DNA of 64,000 nt from Cervus elaphus (GCF_910594005.1 NC_057831.1:43420001-43484000); one strand, 5' to 3'; counted from the first letter of the stretch, positions 11,641 through 23,101 are shown. The notes: generated from the letters alone by a model not told the origin. Made by a program: numbers and translations.

Positions 11641-11840
11641 GTCCTCCTCAGAGTAATCACTGTTACCATACTGGTATTCATCCTTCCAGATATTTTCTTG
11701 TCTGCTTTTAAATGCACAAACACCCATATATACACACCCATTCAAATGCCAAACTTTTTTTAAACATAAATGAAATTACCCTCTACATATGATTATGTAG
11801 CAAGCATTTCCAGTTAAAGTAAGGTGTCTTAAGCTTCTTT
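11641..11840. repeat. Old L1-like fragment
   Basis: 'agtaatcactgttacc', 'catccttccagatattttc' and a 'cattatgtagcaagcatt'-like stretch resemble an old L1 3'-region consensus. The copy is diverged. Confidence 0.4.
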
Positions 11841-11845
11841 CATTT

Positions 11846-12245
11846 CAGTTCAGTTCAGTTGCTTAGTCGTGTCCAACTCTTTGCAACCCCATGAACCACA
11901 GCACGCCAGGCCTCCCTGTCCATCACAAACTGCCAGAGTTCACCTAAACCCATGTCCATTGAGTCAGAGATGCCATCCAACCATCTCATCTCTGTCGTCC
12001 CCTTCTCCTCCTGCCCTCAATCTTCCCCAGCATCAGGGCCTTTTCCAATGAGTCAGCTCTTCGCATCAGGTGGCCAAAGTATTGGAGTTTCGGCTTCAAC
12101 ATCAGTCCTTCCAATGAACACCCAAGACTGATCTCCTTTAGGATGGACTGGTTGGATCTCCTTGCAGTCGAAGGGACTCTCAAGAGTCTTCTCCAACACC
12201 ATAGTTCAAAAGAATCAATCCTTTGGTGCTCAGCTTCTTTACTTC
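11846..12245 (-). mobile_element. BovB LINE 3'-end fragment
   Basis: About 400 bp of the 3' end of BovB on the minus strand. The (TCAGT)n tail is at 11846-11862, followed by 'catgaaccacagcacgccagg', 'gatgccatccaaccatctc' and the terminal RT-ORF region up to 'ctcagcttcttt'. It is 5'-truncated, as is typical of target-primed insertion. Confidence 0.93.
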
Positions 12246-12289
12246 ATGACAAATAGAAAATGAGAATATTTATACACTGTACTAGGATT

Positions 12290-13018
12290 AACTGTTTATA
12301 TTTTAACTTATAATGGACATTTCCTTTGTTAAAATAACTCTTTGATTACCTAATATGAATCATAAAATATTCCTTTAATAAATTACTGGGTCTAGTTTGC
12401 TAAATTTCAGTCTAGAATTTTTACATATTTACATATTTTATGTGTTTATATCTAAGAGTGATTGGACAGTAGTATTCTTTTACCTTTTTTAAAATCTGTA
12501 TTTCTAGACTTGCTGTAAGGATTACGGTAGCTTTACAGAATGAATTGAGAATCTCTTCATTTTATCCTAAGATCTTGGATCACTTTTACATAAATTAAGG
12601 ATTTATTTGCCCTTAACAGGTTGATGACTCTCTCATGTAAAACTGTCTTGGTTTACTGCCTTTGGTAGGGGTGGGGAGTTAGCAGTATTCTGGCCTGGAG
12701 AATCCCACAGACAGAGAAGGCTGGTGGGTTCCAATCCACAGGGTTGCAAAGAATCGAACATGACTGAAGCAACTTAACATAAACGCATGTATGGGGGATT
12801 AGCGTGAGAGCTTAACTATTTTTCCACTTTTTCCCTATGATTTTAAGTCTGTGAAGATTAATTCCCTCCATTTGAATCATTTTGGTTATTTCTATTTTTC
12901 TAGAAAAATCACTCATTTCATCTCAATTTTAAAATTACATTTGTTAAACTTTTCCTCTGTATCTTAAATGTCAGCTTTTTAAAAGTGAGTTTGTGATTTC
13001 CTTCTTTTGTTCTCTTCC
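12290..13018 (-). repeat. Old L1 ORF2-region fragment, split by a SINE
   Basis: Antisense L1 ORF2 phrasing is visible: 'taaattactgggtctagtttgct', 'ctttacagaatgaattgag', 'gtaaaactgtcttggt' and, beyond the SINE, 'gttatttctatttttctaga'. The 3' half of the RT region is represented. It is heavily decayed. Confidence 0.55.
12680..12776 (+). mobile_element. 5'-truncated Bov-tA/Bov-A fragment
   Basis: Only the last ~95 bp of the SINE body is present ('tattctggcctggagaatccc' to 'cgaacatgactgaagcaact'). It sits inside the old L1. Confidence 0.85.
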
Positions 13019-13400
13019 CCAAATGAGAGGACAGGCTGAGTGTTGACTAGAGTGGACTGGACTATGGACAAGCTGACTTCCCTTAACAGCCAGTCGGTGA
13101 ATCTATCAGAACAGATGTGTCATCTGCTCCCTCCTCCCTGATTATCAGAGAAAAGGTGCCTTTACTATGGAGAAGAAACTCGTCAGTGCCTTTCACACTT
13201 TGAATAGTGGGTAGAGATTCCTTCCCTTTCTCTGTTATTATTATTTTTATTCTTTCAGATCTACTATAAAGATCTGAAGTCATAGCATCCCCTAATTGGC
13301 CTACCCTCATCAAAGCAACCCTCATCAGGAATAATTCTTAGTTTTAGCTAAGAGTCATGTCCTGCAAGGGGCTATTGTCATATTCTAAAAGCATACTCTA
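13019..13400. other. Unassigned non-coding DNA
   Basis: No element recognised. A minus-strand frame of 80 codons at 13083-13325 has no recognisable domain. Confidence 0.4.
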
Positions 13401-13403
13401 AAA

Positions 13404-14069
13404 AATGTCATAGCATCTGATCCCATCACTTCATACCAAATAGATGGGGAAACAATGAAAATAGTGAGAGATTATTTTTGGGGCTCCAATATCACTGCAG
13501 ATGGTGACTGCAGCCATGAAATTAAGACACTTGCTCCTTGGAAGAAAAGCTATGACCAACCTAGAGAGCATATTAAAAAGCAGATATATTACTTTGCCAA
13601 CAAGGGTCTGTCTAGTCAAAGCTATGGTTTTTCCAGTAGTCATGTATAGATGTGAGAGTTGGACTATAAAGAAAGATGACCACCGAAAAATTGATGCTTT
13701 TGAACTGTGGTGTTGGAGAAGACTCTTGAGAGTCCCTTGGACTGTAAGGAGATCCAACCAGTCCATCCTAAAGGAAATCAGTCCTGAATATTCATTGGAA
13801 GGACTGGTGCTGAAGCTGAAACTCCAATACTTTGGCCACCTGATATGAAGAACTGACTCATTTGAAAAGACCCCGAGGCTGGGAAAGATTGAAAACAGGC
13901 AGAGAAGAGGATGACAGAGAATGAAATGGTTGGATGGCATCACCGACTCAATGGACATGAGTTTGAGTAAGCTCCGGGAGTTGGTGATGGACAGGGAAGC
14001 CTGGTATGCTGCAGTTCATGCGATCGCAAAGAGTTGGACATGACTGAGTGACTGAACTGAACTGAAAAG
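13404..14069 (+). mobile_element. BovB LINE 3' fragment with RT-ORF tail remnant
   Basis: 5'-truncated plus-strand BovB. It starts at the 'catcacttcataccaaatagatgggg' region and runs through the conserved C-terminal RT-ORF stretch to the ACTGA-repeat tail at about 14050-14069. A frame at 13501-13848 still reads as the BovB C-terminal segment (FELWCWRRLLRVPWT, then ILKEISPEYSLEGLVLKLKLQYF), then ends in a stop. It lacks the catalytic RT motifs and is dead. Confidence 0.95.
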
Positions 14070-16157
14070 AAACATACTGGACCAACTCTTTCATAATCTA
14101 GCTTTAATTCATCCCCACATCATCATTCTACTGACAGCTCATGCTGTGTCTGCACCTTAATTCTGAGCTAATCTTTCTCCTGATTCACATTGGCAAGACT
14201 GCTCTACCCCATGTTTAATGATTTTTTCTGTTCTAATGTCTATGTCAGTCTGATATCATATGCTTTCTGGCTTCCAGAATTTTCCAAAATTTCTATTTCA
14301 CTGATAGCATTGCTTCCTCTGCTGCAGGCTGTTAGGAATGTGTACAAGTTTTACTGTATTTATCTCATCCTGGAAAATTATAATGAATGATAATCTTGCC
14401 ATTTTGATGGTTTGCAAAAAGCAAATTCTTTGCAAGCTAGAGAGGCGACATTTGTATCATATTTGGTTACTAAATATATATATTCACATGAGAATTAAAA
14501 GTAATTTTATAGTTGTACTTATATAGCTATAGAATGTAAAAATTAAGAATTACAAAGTAAAGTTGAATATGAAGTGGTCTTTCCTTTCCTTTTGGAACAG
14601 TTGTTTTCAAAATCATCTGTGTTCTAGCAAAATCTGTAACAGCTTGATGTGGACCTGTTTTTGAGATGGTGATTGGAGAGCATTTCCACCAACATGCAGA
14701 GTTTCCCATATCTGTCAACACTGCTTGATTTTCCAGTATGTGCATCTTTCACCACCTAGATTCCTGCTCACGATAAGTGACATGTGGACTTTTAGTGCTT
14801 CCTGCACCAGAGACTGTCTTTCCAAGTCACACTATGAAATCCTTTCAGAATTCGGCAGCATTATTCATCTCGATCATGCCACCAGTCTCTTTGATGGGAG
14901 GCTCACCCACTTCCTTTAAGAATAAGGATGCGATTTAAAGTTTAACTTCAAACATTTAGGGCACTTAAGATGCCAGGTCCAATTTATTTACAGCTTCTGA
15001 TCTGTGTCTACTTTCTGCGTGGAGCATGAACTTCAGATCGGGATAATTTCCGTCCGTTCATTCACCATCCCTACACATGTGAAGCTAGCACCCTTCTCCA
15101 GAATCTGGTGCCATGATCATCTTTTGGCATCGGATTTAAGCAAGAGTTTTGACTTTTTGAACCTTTAATGGTCTAACTGGAGAGCCATTTGGAAAGCGTA
15201 TGCAGGAATGGTGTTAAAAATGAACCCCCTTTAGAAAACTAAGTGTTTGTCTGCCAGTATGAAACCCAAACATTTATTAATGTTTTAAAACTTTTTATTT
15301 AATCTGTTTTGGGACAAATGAAATATGTAAACCAAAGTTGTTCCCTGGGATGGAAGAATATCTCTCAGTGAATAATGTTGCTTATATTTTGTTTATGATT
15401 TTGCTTGTTTTATAATGGTTTTTTATCTTTCTCTTTTAGTTTTTAAATTATGAAAATATGATAACACATTTACAGAAGACTTGGAAGATACAGAACAAAA
15501 TTACATGTAGTTCCATTATATGTTACAATTTCCTGTTTTAAGAAGATGAATTAAGATTTTTAGTTGGAGCTTCAGATATGTGACATGAGTCAGTCTGTCA
15601 CTATGAATTGTCTGACCTTTGTCATCTCACCTATCTGGGCATGAGTTTCCACAGCTCTGAAACAATCTTTAAGTTTTGTCTCATTTCTAAGAATCTATTT
15701 TCTATGCTACTGATTGTGCTTTTTGTTTTATGATTAGACTCTGAGAAAGTTATGAAAATCTCCATACAAGTAAATAGACAATCATAATAATGACAAAAAC
15801 AAAAATTAGAATCCACAACTTCATTTTTTTTCCCTCTAGCATGTCTGTAGTTATTCCAGTATTGTCTACAGGTATCTGATTTTATGGGAGTGCCATATTT
15901 AAACATTCATTATCAACTCATGCAATCAGACTTAAGTGCACCTAAGTACACCATCTGTCTTTTTCTTTCTTATATATTCCTCTGTAGTCACACATGGATA
16001 TCTGCTATTCTAGTAGTGTCTAGAGTCTATTACAGCTGCACCAGTTACAGTGTAATCAGAGAAGGAGGCATTCCCTTTCCAAGCCCTGATTTTCAGAATT
16101 TAACTGCACCAACGTTTATAATGGCTCTATCCTTAATGTTCACGCTTTTCTGCACAG
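14070..16157. other. Unassigned, low-repeat DNA
   Basis: About 2 kb with no confidently named repeat, apart from an L1-like AT-rich hint at 15420-15540. The part at 14560-15250 is GC-richer than its surroundings and carries short frames on both strands (14527-14745 minus, 14725-14919 plus) with no domain I recognise. It could be an old pseudogene or conserved non-coding DNA. A plus-strand frame at 15884-16249 runs into the (GT)n that follows. Confidence 0.35.
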
Positions 16158-16181
16158 GTGTGTGTATGTGTGTGTGTGTGT
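16158..16181. repeat. (GT)n microsatellite
   Basis: GT tract interrupted once by 'at'. No SINE tail adjoins it. Confidence 0.85.
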
Positions 16182-16749
16182 TTCCCCAAAGTTCCAGAAG
16201 CAAAATCTACCTTTGGGGGAATAGTCCAAAGCATGGATCTCTTTTTTAAAAGGCAAAGCATGACAGAAAATGGTTTGCTCATCTGGGAGGTTTCTGGTCA
16301 AGTTGCATTGTCATGCAAACCATTTCAAGACTACAATGCAGGCAGAGAACGCTGGGAGGCTACCGGCTGTTCCACCTCTATAATCCCTCAGGCAAGAGCC
16401 TGGTCCTTTTGATTGGGTTCTACAGTCACATTATTCTAACAGTGTGCCTGATCTTGGTCCAAAGCGGCATCAGTTCATTCTCTGAAAAGCAAACCAGAAC
16501 ACACCTTTTCAACATATCAGTGATGACTTGATGGCAGTGGGACCCAATGCTGCAGAGCAGGGACTTTCTGTCCTGAATTTTGGCAATATAAACATCTAAA
16601 TGAATAGGACACAGGATGAGATCTGAGGCCTCATGGAAACCAAATAAGATTTTGAGGTTGCATCTGGAGTAATCAAGTGCACATCACTGACATAAAATTC
16701 CCCTAAGCATGCTGACTCTTGACACTCAGTTCCTATACTATATATTTAT
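16182..16749. other. Unassigned non-coding DNA
   Basis: No element or gene recognised. Short frames at 16158-16531 have no domain. Confidence 0.4.
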
Positions 16750-17220
16750 ATAGTCTCTTGGGACAGAAATAGTAAAACAGAGGAATTGGCCTTTGAAATC
16801 ATTCAGGGTTCATTGCAGTTCCTATCCCTGACATTTATGAATTGTGTGGTTTTTAAGTCAGTTGCTTAACCCTCGTTAGCCCTGGTAGCCTTGCAGGTGG
16901 GATGGGGATTATAATCCCCATGGTTCACAGCTGTTGTGAAGATAAGACAAGGCAGTGTGCCAAAGGTATGATTTTGTTGTTGTTGTTTATTTACTAAGTC
17001 ATGTTTGACTCTTTTGTGACTCCATGGACTGAAGCCCTCCAGGCTCCTCTGTCCATGGAATTTTCTAGGCAAGAATACTAAAATGGGTTGCCATTTCCTT
17101 CTCCAGGGGTTCTTCCTGATCCAGGGATTGAACCTATGTCTCCCACATTGGCAGGCAGATTCTTTACCTCTGAGCTATCAGAGAAGCCCTAAGATATGAT
17201 TAGCACTGCATAAATGAGGG
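16750..17220 (+). repeat. MIR SINE interrupted by a Bov-tA
   Basis: MIR-like order on the plus strand: 'agggttcattgcagttcctatcc', 'aattgtgtggtttttaagtc', 'agttgcttaaccctcg', 'tgttgtgaagataaga', up to 16973. The 3' end resumes at 17202 with 'agcactgcataaatgag'. The gap is filled by the SINE at 16974-17194. Confidence 0.65.
16967..17201 (-). mobile_element. Bov-tA SINE inside a MIR, 7-bp TSD
   Basis: Minus-strand Bov-tA at 16974-17194 with a TTG-rich tail on the left. Direct repeats tatgatt at 16967-16973 and 17195-17201 flank it, and MIR sequence resumes beyond. Confidence 0.9.
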
Positions 17221-17232
17221 AAGAAAAAAAAA

Positions 17233-17680
17233 AGTACTATAAGGCACTTACTATGTGCCAGTGAAAGTGAAGTCACTCAGTCGTGTCCAACTCTTTGTGA
17301 CCCCATGGACTGTAGCCTACCAGGTTCCTCCATCAATGGAATTTTCAAGGCAACAGTGCTGGAGTGAGTTGCTATTTCCTTCTCCAGGGAATCTTCCCGA
17401 CCCAGGGATCGAACCCAGGTCTCCCGTGTTGTAGGCAGACGCTTTACCATCTGAGCCACCAGGGAAGTGCCAGGCTCTATTCAAATAGCTTTCATATATT
17501 ATCTCAGTTAATCCTCACATCAGCCAAGAGGTTGATATTATCAGTAGCTCCATGATAGACGAGAGATTTTCAGAGAGGTTAAGTAAGTTGCCTGAGTACA
17601 TTCAGCTGGTTCATGATGGAATCAATAATTGAACCCAGAAGTCTTATTCCCTAGTCTACACTCTCATCTAGTACTCTGTA
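17233..17680 (-). repeat. MIR SINE interrupted by a second Bov-tA
   Basis: Antisense MIR-type sequence starts 'cacttactatgtgccag' and resumes at 17474 as 'gctctattcaaatagc', then 'tctcagttaatcctcacatc', 'agagaggttaagtaagttgcc' and 'ttgaacccagaagtc'. It lies back to back with the plus-strand MIR on its left. Confidence 0.75.
17255..17473 (-). mobile_element. Bov-tA SINE inside a MIR, 7-bp TSD
   Basis: Minus-strand SINE at 17262-17466 with a 'gaaagtgaagtcactcag' tail side. Direct repeats gtgccag at 17255-17261 and 17467-17473 flank it. Confidence 0.9.
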
Positions 17681-18749
17681 CTTTCTTCAAGAAAACCAAG
17701 AGGCTAGCCAGATGACTACCCAGCTTGCCTAGTTCACAAGCATGTTAAAAAATATTGTTTCCTATGCCCACCTGTCCATAGTTCCCAGGGAGTCACATTG
17801 CCTCCCCTGGCCACAGCTGGTTGAACCACTGAATGACCTGGTTCAAGAATTGTCCATCCAGGAACAGGCCAACAAGTAATAATTTGGCAAAATGCAAAAC
17901 AATGGGGCAAATAAGGTTTTCTCACTAAGAAACCTAAATGAAAAAAAAAAAAATAGCAGAGAGAATTTGTCCTTAAGCAATAAGAATAGAGTTGAAACAG
18001 AATTAGACCAGGGTAGCTGAAATTTGTCGTGGTGATATCAGTTTTATGAGCCCACATTGACGCACCATGATACTTTTAAGTACCAAAACACTAGTCATTT
18101 TCTTTCATGATCTCACTATTACACCATTTTAAAAAAATATGAATCATTTAAAACATTAGAAGTTACACAAAGAGATTAATGGAAATAAGCGGTACTCTGA
18201 ATGTGTTCTAATTGTATTTCTCCCTTGTTCAAAATCTTTACCTGGTACTTTATTGATGTTTTCCATTTATCTTTCCAAGGTGACCATTTTCTCATATATT
18301 TAGTAATCATTTTCATATGCAGAAGGACCAATTTGGGTCCAACATTACTTTTGGAGGCCCTGATAAGTTTGGCTGAGAGTGGTAGCAGGTGCCTTAAGGA
18401 AAATAGCAGAAGGGTGAGTTAAGGGGATTGGGAGAGACAAGGACAGAGGAAGGTGGTGAGGGTCTCCCGGGCCCAATGTGTAGCTACTCCCCTAGAGCCT
18501 AGCCCTCTCCCTTCCTCCTATATGTGGGTCCCTCCTTTCCTGCTGCTCCTTGTTCCTCATAAGACCAGGATCCTTTCTTAGATCTCACCACTCCCTCCCT
18601 CCAGCACCATGGACACTATTATTCATCTGAACAAGGGCTACGTTTTGCAATCATCTGCGCTGGGGACACTCCAGCCAAAGGCCCGAATTACCTTTGTCTT
18701 CTCTCAAGTGGAACAGAACCTGATACAGAATGTAGAACCATGGTGCTCA
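17681..18749. other. Unassigned non-coding DNA
   Basis: About 1 kb without a confident assignment. A purine-rich then pyrimidine-rich section at 18400-18610 is GC-richer than average but has no CpG-island character. The part at 17750-17880 has an old-repeat feel but no named family. Confidence 0.35.
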
Positions 18750-19066
18750 TCACAGTAGTGTCCAACCACAGATGACCCTTGAACACTTGAAATGTGACTT
18801 GTTTGAATTAAAATCTGCCATAAGATCTGGATTTCAAACACTTAGTAGAAATAAAAGAATGAAAATATACCTCACTCTATATTGACCATGTGTTGAAAAA
18901 ATATTTTAGAGTATTTTTAAAATAAAATGCAATATTAAAAATTTAGAATCATTAATTTCATATGTTTCTTGTGTTTCTTTTTACTCTTTTAATGTGACTC
19001 CTAGAAAATTTATAACTATATATGTAATTTTCATTACATTTAAGTTAGTATAGAAGTTGACAGCAA
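18750..19066 (+). repeat. hAT-Charlie-type MITE (MER5/MER3-like)
   Basis: 'cttgaacacttgaaatgtgactt', 'ggatttcaaacacttagtag', then 'gtttctttttactcttttaatgtg' and 'actcctagaaaatttataac' follow the order of a non-autonomous hAT-Charlie element. No transposase is encoded. The subfamily is uncertain. Confidence 0.65.
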
Positions 19067-19388
19067 TCAGATTCCCCCCTTTTTATTAAAATATTGGCAT
19101 TAATATTGGTGTTAGTACAGCTATTTTGAAACTACATGAAATAAATATGAAAATGCTGTGATAGTGATTTTGCTTTATAGCAATCTCTGTGAGGTATTAT
19201 ATGCAAATTGAAATGATGAGAAATGAGTCAGCAAAAGCTCTAAAGAAGGGAAAATAAATACAACCAGAAGAGGGTTAGGAGCCTGAATAGCATAAAGAAT
19301 AAATAACAAAATAGAAACAGGATGAGGAGAGGGGAGTGACGGATAGTACTGCCTCCCAAGCAAAGGGCAGATGTCCTCAACTCCAGCT

Positions 19389-19458
19389 CTTAGACCAGTT
19401 TACCAAGACTTTTAGATACAATGGGTATGATAATTTTAAAATTCTTTGCCTATGTAGT
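19389..19458. repeat. 70-bp exact direct repeat, copy A
   Basis: These 70 bases recur without a single difference at 20791-20860, in the same orientation, 1,402 bp downstream. The copy starts cttagaccagtttaccaag and ends gcctatgtagt. Flanks on both sides differ between copies. It is not part of any family I recognise, and its surroundings here look unique. Confidence 0.97.
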
Positions 19459-19599
19459 CACTGAAGCCATCCCACTATTTCCATTCTTTCTAAGGCTGAG
19501 CCTGAGTAGCTTCACAGAAAGCCTCATATTTGAGGAGGCAAACTTCCCTTGCCTTTATGAAACGCCTTCAACATATAAAGCACCTTTCTTTTGCTTGGG

Positions 19600-20110
19600 G
19601 ATGTAATAGTGAAGAAACCAAGTAGGTCTTTGCCTGCACTTTGAGGGAAAGAAACTAATATTGTAGAAATAATAAGTATTTAAGAACTGTGAAACAATAG
19701 CTAAGCGAGGGAAATGGATGCAGTGAGGAGATCTCTAAAGGCTAGAAAACAGGTGGATGCCACAGAGGGTTTTCGTCAGGAGATGGCTACTCCTTATTCA
19801 GAAAGTGACAGTTGAGCTGAGATGCGGGAAGTGAGGAAGAGCCAGTCATGCAAAAAAGCCTGGAGTAGGGAGAGAAAGGGGAGAACATTCCAGGCAGAAG
19901 GAACAGCAGGTGTGATGTCCTGAAGGCAGACGGATTTTTAGTTTGTTGGAGAAACAGTGTGCTTGTGATTGGAGGGAAAAGGAATGGTGTGAGATAGGAT
20001 GAGAGTCAGACAAGGGACCAGGTTGTGTACACTATTTGGGTTTTACTTGTGTTGGAAAGCCATTGAAGGGTTTTAAGCTGTGGAATAACATGCTCGATTA
20101 GGAATCTATT
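19600..20110 (-). repeat. L2 LINE fragment (RT/3' region)
   Basis: Antisense L2 phrases: 'gttgagctgagatgcgggaag', 'acattccaggcagaaggaacagcaggtg', 'gaaagccattgaagggttttaagc', 'gtggaataacatgctcgatt'. Read on the minus strand these correspond to the C-terminal part of the L2 ORF and its 3' flank. The copy is old and broken. Confidence 0.7.
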
Positions 20111-20704
20111 GTAGTGGTTCAAGGAAAATGTGAAAGAAGCTTAGTTTTAAATAATCTCTGATAGTTCTGAATCAGAATGTTAGACTATGTCAGTTGTATG
20201 GAATTTACTAAATTTGTCAAAAATAATAATATTTAGCTTATTTTTAAAATGTTCCATTCTATTTTTACCAATTATACAAATTTTATACAATCTTTGAAAT
20301 GAACTTTGAAAATATAAATGAGCACCAAAAATCCATATTTCTGCCACCCTGTAAGCATGATTGACATCTTAGAGCATGTTGTTCAATATATTTCTAACAT
20401 CTAGGTGTTTCTGTGTAAACAGAAATAGGATCATATTTTTATATAATACTTTTCAGAAGCTTTTAAAAAAACTTATACTGGAAACATAATTCTATACAAC
20501 TAAATTCAAAATCATAGACCACATGGCAGTTCAAGTGTATGGATGTTAGAGAAGTGATCTGATACATTATACTTAGGGATTTAATTTGCTTTCAATTTAT
20601 TACTAGTGTTGTCATTATTTTAAATATATAATAAAATGTAATTATTGACATCTTTATCAATAACCATTTGTGTTTAAACTTAATTATTTCTAAATGATTA
20701 ATTG

Positions 20705-20747
20705 CAAATCATGTGGACTTCCCAGGTGGTGCTAATCCAAATCATGT
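20705..20747 (+). mobile_element. 23-bp SINE-head relic between TSDs
   Basis: The 23 bases at 20715-20737 (ggacttcccaggtggtgctaatc) match the first bases of a tRNA-headed SINE, with an apparent internal deletion before the final 'aatc'. Perfect 10-bp direct repeats caaatcatgt lie at 20705-20714 and 20738-20747. The rest of the SINE is absent. Confidence 0.75.
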
Positions 20748-20790
20748 AATTATATCCTATTTTAATGTTTAATATATATGGTAACGTATC

Positions 20791-20860
20791 CTTAGACCAG
20801 TTTACCAAGACTTTTAGATACAATGGGTATGATAATTTTAAAATTCTTTGCCTATGTAGT
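20791..20860. repeat. 70-bp exact direct repeat, copy B
   Basis: Identical to 19389-19458. It appears to interrupt an old L1-like context, which suggests, without proof, that this is the acceptor copy. Confidence 0.97.
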
Positions 20861-21020
20861 AGGCAATTAATAAAACATCAGTGCTAGCTTATTTAAAGTA
20901 CATATTTTAAATTTATATTTCTGTCTAACAGTAAAATATGTTTTTCACTTGCTTATTGTACATTTATCTGTAGTCTCTCAAAACTGTCTATACATATTCA
21001 TTTTGGTATGAGGGTCCTCA

Positions 21021-21465
21021 TTTAGCTTGGCCTTAAGATGAATAAAAAGATAGAGAAATTGTTGTTGAGATGTTATTGCTGAATCATAAAGTTGAATCAG
21101 GAAAAAATTCTATTAAGTAACAGCACAGCTAATGCCAAGTAATCCTTGCTGAAGTGGTGGTGCCAAACATGGAAAAGATTCCAACTACAAGTAAATGATT
21201 TGACACAAAATTTGCTTCTATTCAATAATGTTTGCTGAAAATATTCTCAGAAGTGTCTGAGGATTCCAAAATACTATTTATGTCACATTTTGCCTTATTC
21301 ACAGGCATTATGTCTTATTCACAGGAGAGTTTACTTATTATCTACTCAGATTGTTCCAGGTTCTGATCTCCCTAAAAAACAACTCAAGGTGAAATGTCAG
21401 AAGTTAAAGTCAAGTATGTAGGGAGAAAGATATACTGTATATCCTACCAGGTGAAAATCCTAATA
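21021..21465. other. Unassigned non-coding DNA
   Basis: No element recognised. A short tandem duplication 'cttattcacagg' occurs at about 21294-21324. Confidence 0.45.
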
Positions 21466-22069
21466 AGCTCTGTTTGTGGGGTGATGATTTTAAATTGGTT
21501 ATTTTTCTAACTAAACAAATGACCCCAAGTAACACCAGAGCAAGACCAAGTTTCCCCCACAGCCATTTCTTCCCATCAGGAAGCTTGCACAAGCCACTTA
21601 TTTTCATCCATCAGAAAGCAGACAACAGAACCAAGAACTACAATCCCACAGCCTCCAGAACAAAAACCACAGTCACAGAAAGCTAACAGAAGTGATCACA
21701 TGGATCACAGCCTTGTGTAATTTAGTGAAGCTATGAACCATGTAAGGCTACCTAAGACAGACAGGTCATGGTAGAGAGTTCTGACAAGACATAGTCCACT
21801 GGAGAAGGGAATGGCAAGCCACTTCAGTCTTCTTGCCTCAAGAATCCCCTGTACAGTATGAAAAGGCAAAAATATACGACACCAGAAGATGAGTTCCCCA
21901 GGTTGTTAGGTGTCCAATATGATACTGGGGAAAAGAAGAGAAATAGCTTCAGAAAGAATGAAGAGGTTGGGCCAAAGTGGAAACAACGTTGAATTGTGGA
22001 TGTGTCTGGTGGTGAAAGTAAAGTCCAATGCTATAAAGAACAATATTGCATAAGAAGCTGGAATGTTAG

Positions 22070-22560
22070 GTCCACGAATCAAGGTAAATTGGATGTGGTC
22101 AACCAGGAGATGGCAAGAGTGAACATCGACATTTTAGGAATTAGTTAACTAAAATGGATGGGAATGGGGGAATTTAATTCAAATGACAATTATATCTACT
22201 TCTGTGGGCAAGAATCCCTTAGAAGAAACGGAGTATCCCTCAAAGTCAACAAAAGAGTCTGAAATGTAGTACTTGGGTGCAATCTCAAAAATGACAGGAT
22301 AAACTTGGTTTCTTTCCAAGGCAAACTATTCACTTTCTCAGTAATCCAAGTCTATGCCCCAACCACAAATGCCAAAGAAGCTGAAGTCAATTGGTTCTAT
22401 GAAGACTTACAAGACCTTCTAGCACTAACATCAAAAACAGATGTCCTTCTCATGGAAGACTGGAATGCAAAATAGGAAGTCAAGAGATACCTGGAGTAAC
22501 AGGCAAGTGTGGCCTTGCAGTACAAACTGAAGCAAGGCAAATGCTAATAGAGTTTTGTCA
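22070..22560 (+). pseudogene. BovB endonuclease domain remnant
   Basis: Conceptual translation keeps stretches of the APE-type endonuclease of BovB, for example 'YFCGQESLRRNGVSL' near 22200, 'VIQVYAPTTNAKEAEV' near 22340 and a terminal 'DWNAK' near 22460 just before a stop. Stops at 22147, 22260 and 22472 and frame changes break the frame. No functional product is possible. Confidence 0.85.
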
Positions 22561-23101
22561 AGAGAACAGAATGGTCATAGCAAAAACCCTTTACCAACAA
22601 CACAAGAGATGACTTTACACATGGCCATCACCAGATGGTCAATACTGAAATCAAATTGATAATATTCTTTGCAGCCAAAGATGGAGAAGCTCTATACAGT
22701 CAGCAAAAACAAGACCTGGAGCTGACTGTGGCTCAGATCTTGAGCTCCTTATACAAAATTCAGACTTAAATGGAAGAAAGTAGGGAAAATCACTAGACTA
22801 TTCAGGTATGACCTAAATCAAATCCCTTGTGATTATATAGTGGAGGTGATGATTAGATTCAAAGGCTTAGATCTGGTAGACAGAACACATGAAGAATTAT
22901 GGATAGAAATAAATAATATTGTACAGGAGAAGTGGTCAAAACCATCTCAAAGAAAAAGAAATGCAAGAAGGCAAAATGAGGAGGCCTTACAAATAGCTGA
23001 GAAAAGAAGAAAGGTGAAAGGCAAAGGATAAAGGGAAATATATACCTAACTGAATGTAAGGTTCCAGAGAATAATAAGGAGAAGCAAGAAAGTCTTCTTA
23101 A

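Larger units (their letters stand above)
20310..21020. repeat. Old L1-like fragment
   Basis: 'ctgccaccctgtaagcatg', 'atatttctaacatctaggtg', 'ataggatcatatttttatataat' and 'caatttattactagtgttg' resemble the same old L1 3' region seen at 11641. It contains both the 23-bp SINE relic and copy B of the 70-bp repeat. Confidence 0.4.

Noticed and set aside
11832..12240. agcttcttt direct repeats as a TSD of the BovB fragment
   Set aside because: The right-hand word overlaps sequence expected within BovB itself, so it may be coincidental microhomology.
13501..13848. 115-codon open frame
   Set aside because: It is the C-terminal part of the BovB ORF in a 5'-truncated copy, not a host gene.
13431..13958. 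175-codon minus-strand frame, the longest in the window
   Set aside because: It is antisense to a BovB 3' fragment, and such frames arise from low stop density on that strand.
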